In this document: in pieces, positions 36,445 through 46,348 of the stretch | How positions within the stretch are numbered: the stretch's first letter is position 1 | Layout of the letters: every line of letters begins with the position of its first letter | NCBI RefSeq assembly: GCF_014697195.1 | Contig: NZ_JACJRJ010000025.1 | Span: 1 to 64,000 of the forward strand | Direction: 5' to 3' | Length of the DNA: 64,000 nucleotides | Source: Cylindrospermum sp. FACHB-282 | Lineage (GTDB): Bacteria > Cyanobacteriota > Cyanobacteriia > Cyanobacteriales > Nostocaceae | Translations under genes and position numbers: made by a program | The notes under the pieces: generated by a model | The model's input: the letters and a program-made list of their open reading frames with translations, nothing else | The model's database searches: none | What the model was told of the DNA's origin: nothing

Positions 36445-38130
36445 ATGTTACAAGGATGGATTCAAATTGTTCTGACATTACTTATCGTCATAGCAACTAC
36501 TCCCTTATTCGGGAAATATATGGCTGACGTTTTTATGGGAGAAAAAACACTGCTTGACCCAGTGATAACTTCCATAGAACGAGCCATTTATGCTTTGGGT
36601 GCCGTGAATCCACAAAATGAGATGACTGGCTGGCAATATGCCAAAGCCGTGCTGTATAGCAATCTCGTTATGGGGATTTTAGTTTACCTCATCCTCACAA
36701 CTCAAGGATGGTTACCACTCAATCCTACAAGACTAGGTGCGCCAAGTTGGGATTTAGCATTGCACACCACTATTTCCTTTCTCACCAATACAGATCAGCA
36801 GCACTACTCTGGTGAGACAACCTTGAGTTATGCCAGTCAAACCTTCGCCTTGGGTTTTCTCATGTTCACCTCCGCGGCGACGGGTTTATCTGTGGGAGTG
36901 GCCTTCATTCGCGGTTTAACCGGCAGACCTTTGGGCAACTTTTACAATGACCTTACAAGGTCAATCACAAGAATATTACTGCCCATGTCCATCATTGGCG
37001 GATTGTTGTTAATTTTGGCAGGTGTACCAGAAACCTTGGCTGGCCCAGCAACAGCAACTACCCTAGAGGGCGCGACTCAGGTAATTGCCCGTGGGCCAGT
37101 TGCCCACTTCGAGATTATTAAACAAATTGGCGAGAACGGAGGCGGTTTCTTTGGTATCAACTCCGCCCATCCCTTTGAAAATCCCAATGGTTTCTCTAAT
37201 TTGCTAGAGACTTGGGCAATGATTTCCATCCCCTCGGCGCTGATTTATACCTATGGAGTGTTTGCTAACAACAGAAAGCAAGCATGGCTAGTATTTTGGA
37301 TGGTCTTTATAATCTTTGTCTTCTTAGTAGGCATTGCCGCAATTGGCGAGTTTCAAGGAAATCCCCTGATTAATCCCCTTTTAGGAGGACAGCAACCCAA
37401 CTTAGAAGGCAAAGAAGTGCGATTTGGTTGGGCGCAAACAGCACTATGGGCGGTAATGACTACAGCAACCATGTGTGGTGCTGTGAACGGAATGCATGAT
37501 TCTTTAATGCCCTCAGGTGGATTTGTCACTCTATCTAATATGTTCTTGCAAATCATCTGGGGAGGTCAGGGAACTGGCACGGCGTACTTATTTATCTACT
37601 TGATTTTAGCAGTGTTCCTCACTGGTTTAATGGTGGGACGAACTCCAGAATTTTTAGGACGCAAAATCGAGAAAAAAGAAATTGTCCTTGCCAGTGTCGT
37701 CTTGTTAGTTCACCCATTTGCTATTCTCGTCCCTTGGGCGATAGTTTTTGGCTTGGACGGTACCCTCTCAGGCATAAGTAACCCAGGTTTTCATGGCGTT
37801 TCTCAGGTGGTCTATGAATATGCTTCAGCAGCAGCAAACAACGGTTCTGGCTTTGAAGGATTAGGAGATGGCACCCTCTGGTGGAACCTCAGCACCAGTG
37901 TCAGCATTTTGGCAGGACGTTATATCCCCATCATCGCCCTGCTGCTGCTAGCAGATAGTATGTCCCGCAAGCAAGCTGTTCCCATGACCGCAGGTACCCT
38001 GAGAACCGATACCAGACTTTTTACCAGTATTACAGCGGGCGTGATTTTGATTCTTGGTGCTCTCACCTTCTTCCCCGTACTAGTTTTAGGACCTCTGGCG
38101 GAAGCATTTCAAATTGCTAGAGGCGGTTAA
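36445..38130 (+). CDS. kdpA: Potassium-transporting ATPase subunit KdpA
   Basis: The channel-like K+-binding subunit of the Kdp P-type ATPase. A 561-residue polytopic membrane protein with the family stretches [40 protein letters not shown] and [14 protein letters not shown]. Full length. It heads the kdpABFC operon. Confidence 0.97.
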   Translation: MLQGWIQIVLTLLIVIATTPLFGKYMADVFMGEKTLLDPVITSIERAIYALGAVNPQNEMTGWQYAKAVLYSNLVMGILVYLILTTQGWLPLNPTRLGAPSWDLALHTTISFLTNTDQQHYSGETTLSYASQTFALGFLMFTSAATGLSVGVAFIRGLTGRPLGNFYNDLTRSITRILLPMSIIGGLLLILAGVPETLAGPATATTLEGATQVIARGPVAHFEIIKQIGENGGGFFGINSAHPFENPNGFSNLLETWAMISIPSALIYTYGVFANNRKQAWLVFWMVFIIFVFLVGIAAIGEFQGNPLINPLLGGQQPNLEGKEVRFGWAQTALWAVMTTATMCGAVNGMHDSLMPSGGFVTLSNMFLQIIWGGQGTGTAYLFIYLILAVFLTGLMVGRTPEFLGRKIEKKEIVLASVVLLVHPFAILVPWAIVFGLDGTLSGISNPGFHGVSQVVYEYASAAANNGSGFEGLGDGTLWWNLSTSVSILAGRYIPIIALLLLADSMSRKQAVPMTAGTLRTDTRLFTSITAGVILILGALTFFPVLVLGPLAEAFQIARGG

Positions 38131-38142
38131 ACAAATAAAGAT

Positions 38143-38266
38143 AGGACTAAAGCTGCGTATCACAATAAACATCTATTGTAGGGTGCGTCAGACTCGATAT
38201 ATCTAGCAAATAAACAAATTTTTGACATCTGACGCACCCTACTAATGTGTCAGTTGCGTAAGTCCT
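38143..38266. mobile_element. MITE-like element between kdpA and kdpB
   Basis: The outer ends AGGACTAAAGCTGCG and, read inward, AGGACTTACGCAACT match partly. Inside is a perfect 15-bp inverted repeat, GTAGGGTGCGTCAGA / TCTGACGCACCCTAC (38178-38242). The element fills most of the 154-bp kdpA-kdpB gap. Confidence 0.6.
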
Positions 38267-38284
38267 GAAAGAATTGAAAATTGA

Positions 38285-40360
38285 ATGAAAATGGAATCAT
38301 CAACTAAACCTCGACAAGAACGCAGACATACCCCCAAAGCTCAAAATACTGGACTTTACACTAGGGCGTTTCGCCAAGCATTCCTAAAGCTGCACCCACG
38401 GAATATGCTCAAGAATCCAGTCATGTTCTTGGTATGGGTAGGGACAATTATCACCGCCCTGGTAACGATCGCACCTAACTTATTTGGCGTCACTCCCGGA
38501 AACAACCCACGACTATTTAATGGTTTAATTACCCTGATATTATTCTTCACAGTTGTATTTGCTAACTTTGCCGAAGCGATCGCCGAAGGACGAGGTAAAG
38601 CCCAAGCAGATGCTTTAAGAGCGACTAAATCCGATGTTACAGCCCGTAAACTCCTCCCCGATGGCTCCATCCAAGAGATTAGTTCCACAGCCTTACGTCG
38701 CGGCGACCATATTAAGGTGATTGCTGGCGATATCATTCCCGTCGATGGGGAAGTGATTAAAGGTGTGGCCGCCGTTGATGAATCTGCCATCACTGGGGAG
38801 TCTGCACCAGTATTGAAAGAACCAGGGACAGACATTGCCAGTTCTGTGACTGGGGGAACGCACATCACCTCTGATGAACTAATAATTCGGGTAATGAATG
38901 ACCCAGGCCAAGGCTTTATTGACCGAATGATTTCCCTAGTAGAAGGAGCTTCCCGCAGTAAAACCCCTAATGAAATCGCCCTGACAGTTTTGCTAGCAGT
39001 CCTGACTCAAGTGTTTTTAGTAGTAATTGCCACTATACCCACAGTAGCAGTCTATGTAAAATCGCCAGTCAGTATTGCCATGTTAATTGCCTTGTTGGTA
39101 GCGCTGATTCCCACCACTATCGGGGGATTATTGAGTGCTATTGGGATTGCTGGCATGGATAGAGTCGCTCAGTTTAACGTGATTGCTACCTCTGGACGGG
39201 CGGTAGAAGTCTGCGGAGATATTAATACCCTGGTATTAGATAAAACAGGCACGATTACCTTAGGCAACCGCTTGGCAGAAGAATTTATTCCCGTTAACGG
39301 TCATTCCCTCGAAGATGTCGCAAAAGTTGCCCTAGCATCCAGTATTTTTGATCAAACACCAGAAGGAAAATCTATCGTCAAACTGGCAGAAAAATTAGGG
39401 GCAAAATTAGATTTTGACCCAAAACATGGAGAAGGTATTGAATTTTCTGCCAAAACTCGGATGAGTGGCACTGATCTACCGAATACTATCCAAATTCGCA
39501 AAGGAGCCGTGGATGCAATTAAAGGATTTGTCCGCTCCCGCAATGGAAAATTAACCCCGGAACTTGATACAGCTTTTGAACGAATTTCCAAATTAGGTGG
39601 AACGCCGTTAGCTATTTGTCAAAATGACGATGTCTACGGAGTAATTTATCTCAAAGACATTATTAAACCAGGCATTCGAGAACGTTTTGATCAAATGCGG
39701 CGCATGGGGATTAGAACCATTATGTTAACGGGAGATAACCGCATCACTGCATCTGTGATTGCCCAAGAAGCAGGAGTTGATGACTTCATCGCCGAAGCTA
39801 CCCCTGAAGATAAAATTGAAGTGATTCGTTCTGAACAAGCACAAGGCAAGTTGGTGGCCATGACTGGAGATGGTACCAATGATGCTCCGGCCTTAGCTCA
39901 AGCAAATGTCGGAGTGGCGATGAATTCAGGTACCCAAGCGGCGAAAGAAGCTGCCAATATGGTAGACCTAGATTCTGACCCGACAAAATTGATTGATATT
40001 GTCACCATTGGCAAACAACTACTGATTACCCGTGGCGCACTCACTACATTTTCAATTGCTAACGATGTCGCTAAATATTTTGCGATCATTCCCGCTATCT
40101 TTGCCGGAATTGGTGTTGGTAGTCTCAATATTATGGGTTTGGCCAGCCCCCAATCTGCGATCTTGTCAGCGCTGATTTACAATGCCTTGATTATTCCGGC
40201 GCTGATCCCATTAGCCCTAACTGGTATCAAGTTTCGACCGCTAACGGCAGATCAACTTTTGCAGCGAAATATTTTCATCTATGGACTCGGCGGCGTGATT
40301 GCTCCTTTTATTGCCGTCAAAGTGATTGATGTGCTGATTACTGCGGTTGGTTTAGCTTAA
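38285..40360 (+). CDS. kdpB: Potassium-transporting ATPase subunit KdpB
   Basis: The catalytic P-type ATPase subunit. In 691 residues it shows the phosphorylation motif DKTGTITLGN (Asp319), the actuator motif TGESAPV, the hinge motif TGDGTNDAPALAQAN and the membrane motif AIIPAIF. The start ATG follows a long non-coding insert rather than overlapping kdpA. Confidence 0.97.
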   Translation: MKMESSTKPRQERRHTPKAQNTGLYTRAFRQAFLKLHPRNMLKNPVMFLVWVGTIITALVTIAPNLFGVTPGNNPRLFNGLITLILFFTVVFANFAEAIAEGRGKAQADALRATKSDVTARKLLPDGSIQEISSTALRRGDHIKVIAGDIIPVDGEVIKGVAAVDESAITGESAPVLKEPGTDIASSVTGGTHITSDELIIRVMNDPGQGFIDRMISLVEGASRSKTPNEIALTVLLAVLTQVFLVVIATIPTVAVYVKSPVSIAMLIALLVALIPTTIGGLLSAIGIAGMDRVAQFNVIATSGRAVEVCGDINTLVLDKTGTITLGNRLAEEFIPVNGHSLEDVAKVALASSIFDQTPEGKSIVKLAEKLGAKLDFDPKHGEGIEFSAKTRMSGTDLPNTIQIRKGAVDAIKGFVRSRNGKLTPELDTAFERISKLGGTPLAICQNDDVYGVIYLKDIIKPGIRERFDQMRRMGIRTIMLTGDNRITASVIAQEAGVDDFIAEATPEDKIEVIRSEQAQGKLVAMTGDGTNDAPALAQANVGVAMNSGTQAAKEAANMVDLDSDPTKLIDIVTIGKQLLITRGALTTFSIANDVAKYFAIIPAIFAGIGVGSLNIMGLASPQSAILSALIYNALIIPALIPLALTGIKFRPLTADQLLQRNIFIYGLGGVIAPFIAVKVIDVLITAVGLA

Positions 40361-40375
40361 CTACGATTTTGGATT

Positions 40376-40618
40376 ATGGAATACTTACCACAAGATTTTG
40401 CTCAAGTGTTTGCCTTCGTCACCTGCAAACGAAATCACATTCCTGTAAGTCTATTTTTACTGCTGTGTTTTAATGTGCTGTTAGCACCAGCAGTACAAGC
40501 TGCGACCCCACTCCAATTATCACGTTCTGCATCTTACGCCATTGCTCTGCTTTTGCTTGTCACTATGAGTCTGTGCGTTTATTTATTTGTTGTAATTTTT
40601 CAACCGGAGAAGTTTTAA
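40376..40618 (+). CDS. kdpF: KdpF-like subunit with N-terminal extension
   Basis: An 80-residue protein. The C-terminal 30 residues (AIALLLLVTMSLCVYLFVVI then FQPEKF) match KdpF, the small stabilising subunit, which is usually about 30 residues. The N-terminal 50 residues add a second hydrophobic helix ending LAPAVQAA, which could be a signal peptide. The stop abuts the kdpC start directly, supporting coupling within the operon. Confidence 0.85.
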   Translation: MEYLPQDFAQVFAFVTCKRNHIPVSLFLLLCFNVLLAPAVQAATPLQLSRSASYAIALLLLVTMSLCVYLFVVIFQPEKF

Positions 40619-41203
40619 ATGGGTCAGCTACGCCAAATTAATCAAGCTATTCGTTCTACCATTGCTCTCTGGTTACTAACAGCATTCCTATATCCTCTGT
40701 TGATGCTGCTGTCAGGACAGATAGGGTTTTCTTTCCAGGCTAACGGTAGCTTACTCACCAATTCTCAAGGGACAGTTGTTGGTTCGGCCTTGATTGGTCA
40801 ACCATTTACGAGCGATCGCTACTTTTGGAGTCGTCCCAGCAGTATTGACTACAGTACTACCCCCAACGTTGCCACCACAGGAACTTCAGGAGCCAGCAAC
40901 CTCGCCCCCAGCAACCCCGACTTACTCAAACGCATTCAAGGGGAAGTGGCAAGGCTGAATCAAGCTAATATTCAACCTACTGCTGATTTAGTTTATACCT
41001 CCGCCTCTGGTCTAGATCCACATATCACTCTAGCAGCCGCTCAAGCACAGGCACAGCGCATCTCCAACGCCAGACATCTCGACCCAAACCAAATTACGAC
41101 CCTAATTAGCAAACACACTGATGGCAGATTCCTGGGCATTTTTGGTGAACCTGGAGTCAACCTCTTGAGGTTGAACATGGCATTAGACAACCTTGCAACT
41201 TAA
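40619..41203 (+). CDS. kdpC: Potassium-transporting ATPase subunit KdpC
   Basis: A 194-residue single-TM subunit (membrane helix about 16-35) that assists KdpA-KdpB coupling. Signatures: GSALIGQPFTSDRYFWSRPS, ASGLDPHITLAAAQAQ and a final LGIFGEPGVNLLRLNMAL. Last gene of the operon. Confidence 0.96.
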   Translation: MGQLRQINQAIRSTIALWLLTAFLYPLLMLLSGQIGFSFQANGSLLTNSQGTVVGSALIGQPFTSDRYFWSRPSSIDYSTTPNVATTGTSGASNLAPSNPDLLKRIQGEVARLNQANIQPTADLVYTSASGLDPHITLAAAQAQAQRISNARHLDPNQITTLISKHTDGRFLGIFGEPGVNLLRLNMALDNLAT

Positions 41204-41271
41204 CGTTTAACCTCTCTCCAGGTAAATATTCACTTTCCTCCTAGAAAAAGGCATTAAGAAGAAAGAGGAAT

Positions 41272-41300
41272 AGGAGGATATTTTATACCTCCTGCTTTTT
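41272..41300 (+). terminator. Terminator of the kdp operon
   Basis: A hairpin AGGAGG/CCTCCT around a 10-nt AT loop, followed by GCTTTTT, about 70 bp past the kdpC stop. Confidence 0.6.
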
Positions 41301-41346
41301 AAATTTTCGGCTATGTCTAATGTTCAGGCGGGATAGAATTCATACC

Positions 41347-41511
41347 TTAATAGTCATTGTCAGCCACACAAATACCTTTACATTTAATACCGTTCGTAGC
41401 AGTGCGCTGACAATGAGAACATAAAACTTTTTCGTTTTCTGTTTCTTTATTTGTCTTTATACTAGTGGTTGCCTCTAGCTGATCTTTTTCGGTCTGGAGT
41501 TTTACATTCAT
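41347..41511 (-). CDS. 54-residue zinc-ribbon-like small protein
   Basis: A short gene whose product is MNVKLQTEKDQLEATTSIKT... (54 residues), ending in a cysteine cluster: Cys31 and Cys34 (LCSHC), then Cys44 and Cys48 (KCKGIC). The spacing CxxC-x9-CxxxC suggests a small metal-binding knuckle. The first 29 residues are charged and probably helical. It starts 39 bp after the stop of the SucD-like gene on the same strand and may be co-transcribed. I recall similar unannotated small cyanobacterial proteins but no known function. Confidence 0.7.
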   Translation of the reverse strand: MNVKLQTEKDQLEATTSIKTNKETENEKVLCSHCQRTATNGIKCKGICVADNDY

Positions 41512-41550
41512 AAGAATGAAGGAATTTTTTGCTGTTTAAATTTTACTTAA

Positions 41551-42432
41551 TCACTTAATTACATTTTTCATCAACTCTGGAATTTGAGAAGGGCGTTCAG
41601 CTACGGGAACTTGTGCTTCTTGGAAAGCTGCTAATTTATTTTTGGCTGTACCAAAACTAGGATCACGTCCCACAAATGTTGCTAAAGTTCCTGTCTGACG
41701 CCAATGTTTTGCCAGTGGTGCTTGGGTACCTGCGATGTAGGCAATCACTGGTTTATCAATTGCCTCGGTAATGTACCGCGCTGCTGCTTCTTCACTACCA
41801 CCACCTGGTTGACCAACTAAGACGATCGCCTGTGTAGCTTCATCCTCATCGAGAATTTGCAGCCATTGGAGAAACGATGAACCAACGATCGCATCGCTGC
41901 CAATGCTGGCACTAATTGACTGCCCTAGACCCGCTTTTGTCAATTCCCAGGCGATTTCATAGGTCAGGGTGCTGCTGCGACTGACGATACCCACCGCACC
42001 AGGGGTATACAATTCACTAGGGTGAGTGCCTAAGAGAATTTTCCCCGGTACAATAATTCCTGGACTGTTGGGGCCTACCACAATGGTTTCACAGGACTCG
42101 GCTTTGCGGAGTAATTGCACCATATCCAAAGGCGGCACCCCACCAGAGATAATGATGATTTGACGAATATCAGAGGCGATCGCTTCTAATGCTGCATCTA
42201 GCACTTGGTAAGGATGGACACAAATAATCGTTGTGTCAATTGCCCCAAATTTGGCAATCACCTCCTCCACCAAGTCAAATATTGGTAGATCGTACAATTG
42301 CTGTCCACCAGATCCGGGATTGACACCAGCTACCAAGTTTGTACCATAAGCTTTCATTTGCGCAACATGAGTTTCTGATATGTATTCACTGAAGCCTTGG
42401 ATTAATACTTTGCTATTTGGTGTTAGGTTCAT
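41551..42432 (-). CDS. Succinyl-CoA ligase alpha subunit-like protein, phosphohistidine lost
   Basis: A 293-residue homologue of SucD. The CoA-binding Rossmann start is preserved (KVLIQGFSEY, LVAGVNPGSGG, VGPNSPGIIVPG). In E. coli SucD the phosphorylated residue is His246, in GHAGA, and Glu208 contacts it. Here the aligned segments read AKHWRQTGTL, with Gln246, and LVGQPGGGSEE, with Gln208. Both catalytic residues are therefore replaced, so normal ligase chemistry is unlikely unless another residue such as His243 substitutes. It follows its beta-like partner by 98 bp. Confidence 0.85.
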   Translation of the reverse strand: MNLTPNSKVLIQGFSEYISETHVAQMKAYGTNLVAGVNPGSGGQQLYDLPIFDLVEEVIAKFGAIDTTIICVHPYQVLDAALEAIASDIRQIIIISGGVPPLDMVQLLRKAESCETIVVGPNSPGIIVPGKILLGTHPSELYTPGAVGIVSRSSTLTYEIAWELTKAGLGQSISASIGSDAIVGSSFLQWLQILDEDEATQAIVLVGQPGGGSEEAAARYITEAIDKPVIAYIAGTQAPLAKHWRQTGTLATFVGRDPSFGTAKNKLAAFQEAQVPVAERPSQIPELMKNVIK

Positions 42433-42530
42433 AAAAAAGTACGGTTAAGTTCTAGCAATCCAGTGCCTCAAGACACCGAGAATAACAACACAAGCGCAGT
42501 GCATAGTATTGATTTAAGGGAAAAATGGTA

Positions 42531-43757
42531 CTATTTTTTGTAGGCGCTTAACTTAGAAAGACGGATTGCTTCCGCCACTGCTGTATCTAAATTTTCTACC
42601 ACTATCAGCACATTGGTTTGGGTTTTGAGTGCGGCTAGATATTTTCTAGCGGCATTGAACTCAGAACCTGCAAGACGGATGACCACGCGCGGCAGAGATT
42701 CCTCGCGATGGCTTCTGCTGCTACTGGAGCCTAACATAGAGGATTGAATTTTGCTTCTGTCTTGTTGCAAAAATTTGGCAATGACTTCCGGCATTTCTGC
42801 CAATTGAGGAATAGTACCTAGGAAGTTAATGAGTATTACTTGAATGGTTTTGTCAGCAGCTAAGATTTTTAGACCAGTCTCTAGGCGATCGCGGAAAGTA
42901 GTCGGTGCGGTATCAGTGAGAAAAGCATGTCGCAGATTTAGACAAACACCAGGTTTACCACCAGCATTGGCAACTAAATCCAAAGTAGTCAACACCGAAC
43001 CAGTGCCATTACCTAAAATACCTATTTTCCCGTTCATTTCTAAGGCATCCCAGTCACCTAAAATGCTGTTGATCTGACTACTCGTATGACGGCTGACAAT
43101 TCTTGCCGCCATTTTTGCCATTTCTGGATGACGGTTGATGGCTCGTTCATTGACTATAACTTTGCCATTCAGGGCCATAACTTGGCCAGAGGTACTAACC
43201 GCTAGAGGATTAATCTCTACTAGGTCTAGGTCTTTTTGTATAAATAACTGGTACATCTTCTCCAGCACGCTGGTGACTGATAGCATCAGCATACCCTGCA
43301 AACCCATTTTCAACGCCAGTCTTCGGGCATAAAACGGCGAAAATTCCTGATTCACTACCACATATTGCATTTTTTCTCCCGCCGATTCCCAATCAATATC
43401 TGCTTCTTTGCAACCTAGGAGTACTGGTCGGCAAACAGCGGTATCTAAAACTACTGCCAGATAAAATTCTTGATCGGCGTCATACTTCGATTCTGCCAGC
43501 AATACTTCCGGCAACTCTCCCCAAATAGATAAATTGAAGATACTTTGGGCGGCGGCGATCGCATCGATTGTGGTTTCTGCAATCCTGACTCCACCAGCTT
43601 TTTGCCTTTCAGCAGCATGTACCTGTGATTTCAGGACTATCGGATAGCGGATTTTTAAACGTTTCAAATCTGTGGGATGGTCAATTCGTTGGGAGGGTAA
43701 TACGGGAATTCCCGTCTCGCTAAACAATTCTTTAACTTGATACTCTAATAGATCCAT
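42531..43757 (-). CDS. Succinyl-CoA ligase beta subunit-like protein, divergent
   Basis: Homologue of SucC, started at MDLLEYQVKELFSETGIPVL (ATG at 43757); the frame is open further up but lacks homology. The ATP-grasp start is recognisable as VLKSQVHAAERQKAGGVR, but the usual HAGGRGKAGG glycines are changed. The C-terminal flavodoxin-like domain keeps GNGTGSVLTTLDLVANAGG but has lost the NFLDVGG and NIFGG loops. With the alpha-like gene it forms an operon of a degenerate or repurposed acyl-CoA ligase. Confidence 0.85.
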   Translation of the reverse strand: MDLLEYQVKELFSETGIPVLPSQRIDHPTDLKRLKIRYPIVLKSQVHAAERQKAGGVRIAETTIDAIAAAQSIFNLSIWGELPEVLLAESKYDADQEFYLAVVLDTAVCRPVLLGCKEADIDWESAGEKMQYVVVNQEFSPFYARRLALKMGLQGMLMLSVTSVLEKMYQLFIQKDLDLVEINPLAVSTSGQVMALNGKVIVNERAINRHPEMAKMAARIVSRHTSSQINSILGDWDALEMNGKIGILGNGTGSVLTTLDLVANAGGKPGVCLNLRHAFLTDTAPTTFRDRLETGLKILAADKTIQVILINFLGTIPQLAEMPEVIAKFLQQDRSKIQSSMLGSSSSRSHREESLPRVVIRLAGSEFNAARKYLAALKTQTNVLIVVENLDTAVAEAIRLSKLSAYKK

Positions 43758-44028
43758 TGAAATACACCTTCTCTTGTCACTTCCAAAGCATGTACCGGGT
43801 GCTGTCTCATCGCTTCTACAGCACCTTGATTGCAAAATCTAGCTTTGGTTGGCTATAAAAATTTATTTTTCTCGTATCAATTTTATCGAATTCGACAGAT
43901 CGGGTAAATTAATTTCTAGAGCCAACCCTTGGGTACCAGGCTGATCAGACCTAAATCATCTTTTCCGTACACTTTCTAGCGTCTAAAAGCACTAAGCTAG
44001 AATTGTTTCTCTTTGGTTTGGATCGTTT
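43758..44028. other. Intergenic region upstream of SucC-like gene
   Basis: Leader and promoter region of the SucCD-like operon. No gene or recognised motif. Confidence 0.4.
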
Positions 44029-44178
44029 TATAGGACTCATATTTGATTTTTGAAATACACGTAGGTTGTGTTATGCCATAGGCTAACGCACCAAAACCGT
44101 CGGATGGTGCGTTAGGTCAGCCGTAACACACCCTAAATATACTTAGATTTTTGAAAAAATCAAATCGGATTGCTATAT
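44029..44178. mobile_element. 150-bp MITE-like element
   Basis: The left end reads TATAGGACTCATATTTGATT and the right end, inward, TATAGCAATCCGATTTGATT. The interior holds GGTGCGTTAG and CTAACGCACC arms (about 44085-44125). It is a diverged relative of the CTATAGCAATCC elements at 10107 and 23342. Confidence 0.6.
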
Positions 44179-44530
44179 AACTACTGTAAGACATCTAGAA
44201 AGTTTACCTGCGGTAGCTACTGAGGTTTTAATGGCCCCAATCAAGGCACTAAAGATGCCCTAAATACTGATTATTTCCATTTTTTCTAATTTCTGCTGGC
44301 CCTGGGACTGTCTGGAGCATTGAGGAAAATGAAAAAGTAAAAATTTGAACAATTACTACTTAGGTTATTTTTGCCCACCCAAAGGTCGGGATTTGTGTTA
44401 AAAAGTTGATTTATTGGATGTAACCACTGGGGCCGGTTAATATGCATCTACACTCAGCAAAGATAAGTTTTTATATTTTCTACTGTCAAAGATAATAAAA
44501 ACACTAAATAAAGACTAGCGGTCATGCTCT
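44179..44530. other. Intergenic region upstream of membrane protein gene
   Basis: No gene seen. It presumably holds the promoter of the gene at 44531; no specific motif recognised. Confidence 0.4.
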
Positions 44531-46345
44531 ATGAAAATAGCATTCCCTCAGGAAGATATACAGCTTTTAGCCACGATTCTACAGGAACAATTACTTGCAG
44601 AAGTCCAATCTGGTGAAGTTTTCCAGGTTAAATGTGCTGTCAAAAATAACGAGCTAATGGTTTTAACTCAACACCCACCAGGTGTAACAGTTGACAGGGA
44701 AACAATTTTTACCATACTGGAAGAAGCTATCCTTGGGCAACCGGACTACCAGTCCCAAGAGACGCAGTTGTTCCTCAGGGTTTCTGGAGAAAAACTCCCT
44801 TACGCTAAACATTGCCTGAGTCGGAAGGTTCAGGATAAAGTGCAAGATGGGGAACTCAGTACCCCCCCAAAATGGGATTTAGGGGTGATGGGGAACTCAG
44901 CGCCCCCAAGCACAGAGCCGAGAGCAAGCGATCGCCTAGTTTTTCCCCCTACCGACCTTCCCATAGATGAACCCCCATCAATCGATTTCCCCAACTCAGA
45001 CCATCTATCTATGGATGAGACTGAGTTAGAGGAAGCCTTTGACCCCTTGGCAGGTTCACCAAATTTGATGGCTTCTAAGCGATCGCTATCTCTACAACCA
45101 ATCATTCTTGGTGTAGCCTTGGTGGGTGGTTTCGCCTTTGGTGGCAGTGCTTTCTTGTTCAGTCGTCCTTGTGCGGTGTCCGAATGTCAAGAAATACAAA
45201 CCGCTGAACTATTAAAAGTAGAATCTCGGCGACTAACACGCAGCGCCAAGTCAGAAAAAGATTTGATTGCAGTACAACAGCGACTCTTAGCAGCCAGCAA
45301 TAACCTGACTCAAATTCCTGACTGGGCATCCCGAAAACAGCAAGCAGAGGAACTGTCTGCAAGTTTGTCTGGACAGGCAAGAAAAATTAGTCTGGTAATC
45401 AATGCTTTGCAAGCTGCATCCTTAGTAGAGGAAAAAATGCCAACTGCCGCCAATAACCTGGCAGAATTACAAGCTAGACAACGTTTATGGCGACAAGCGA
45501 TCGCACCACTAGAGGCAATCAGCCCCAATAGCGAACTTTATGGGCTGGTACAAACAAAATTACCGCTTTATCGTATCGGTTTACAAACAGTAAATCAGCA
45601 GTTACTCAAAGAGGAACTATCGCTGAAAAAACTGACTTCAGCCAAAGCTGTAGCTAATACAGCCGTTGCTAATGCAGCCAATGCCAAATCTGGGAATGAC
45701 TGGCAAAAGGTGGAGTCTACTTGGCTTTTAGCAGTCAATGCCTTAAAGAGCATCCCCCAGACTAGCCCAGCATACCAAGAAGCACAAAACCTGTTGGCAG
45801 AATATCAACCGAAACTAATCATGGCACGCGATCGCGCCACTAAAGAAAAATTAGCCGCCAAAACCTACCAACAAGCTATCAACACAGCCAATCAAGCTCA
45901 AGTCTATACGCAAAAACAACAATGGAAGGCAGCAGTAACATACTGGACTCAGGCTTTACAGGTTGCTCAACAGATTTCTAGTGAAAGCTCGTACTACACT
46001 CAAGCCCAGTCTCTAGTCCAACCCTACTCAGAGTCCCTCCGACAAGCACAAGAAAAATTCCAAATCTATGGCGATTTAGAACAAACTCGCGCTGACTTAA
46101 ATAAAACTTGTACTAATGGAATTAAGCTTTGCACGTTTACTATAGATAGCCAAGGCATTATGGTTCGCTTAACGCCTGAATATGACCAAGCAATACAAAA
46201 TAGCTTGACTAATCCTGATTCTAACCCCCTGACAAACCACTTCCAAAGCTTAAAGGAAGCACTCGTAGTGATTAGCGAAAATGCCAAACAGCCGCTGTTA
46301 GTCTATGATTCTCAAGGTCAAGAAATGTATCTGCGGATGCCCTGA
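44531..46345 (+). CDS. Membrane-anchored protein with long helical repeats region
   Basis: A 604-residue protein. The N-terminal 95 residues form a small alpha/beta domain (MKIAFPQEDIQLLATILQEQ), then an acidic Pro/Ser linker, one membrane helix (IILGVALVGGFAFGGSAF, about 195-215), and a long Ala/Gln-rich helical region with TPR-like pairs (KTYQQAINTANQAQVYTQKQ). I know it only as a conserved cyanobacterial hypothetical. The linker DNA carries a 14-bp direct repeat, GATGGGGAACTCAG, at 44846 and 44887. Convergent with aroE across a heptamer array. Confidence 0.8.
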   Translation: MKIAFPQEDIQLLATILQEQLLAEVQSGEVFQVKCAVKNNELMVLTQHPPGVTVDRETIFTILEEAILGQPDYQSQETQLFLRVSGEKLPYAKHCLSRKVQDKVQDGELSTPPKWDLGVMGNSAPPSTEPRASDRLVFPPTDLPIDEPPSIDFPNSDHLSMDETELEEAFDPLAGSPNLMASKRSLSLQPIILGVALVGGFAFGGSAFLFSRPCAVSECQEIQTAELLKVESRRLTRSAKSEKDLIAVQQRLLAASNNLTQIPDWASRKQQAEELSASLSGQARKISLVINALQAASLVEEKMPTAANNLAELQARQRLWRQAIAPLEAISPNSELYGLVQTKLPLYRIGLQTVNQQLLKEELSLKKLTSAKAVANTAVANAANAKSGNDWQKVESTWLLAVNALKSIPQTSPAYQEAQNLLAEYQPKLIMARDRATKEKLAAKTYQQAINTANQAQVYTQKQQWKAAVTYWTQALQVAQQISSESSYYTQAQSLVQPYSESLRQAQEKFQIYGDLEQTRADLNKTCTNGIKLCTFTIDSQGIMVRLTPEYDQAIQNSLTNPDSNPLTNHFQSLKEALVVISENAKQPLLVYDSQGQEMYLRMP

Positions 46346-46348
46346 ATG

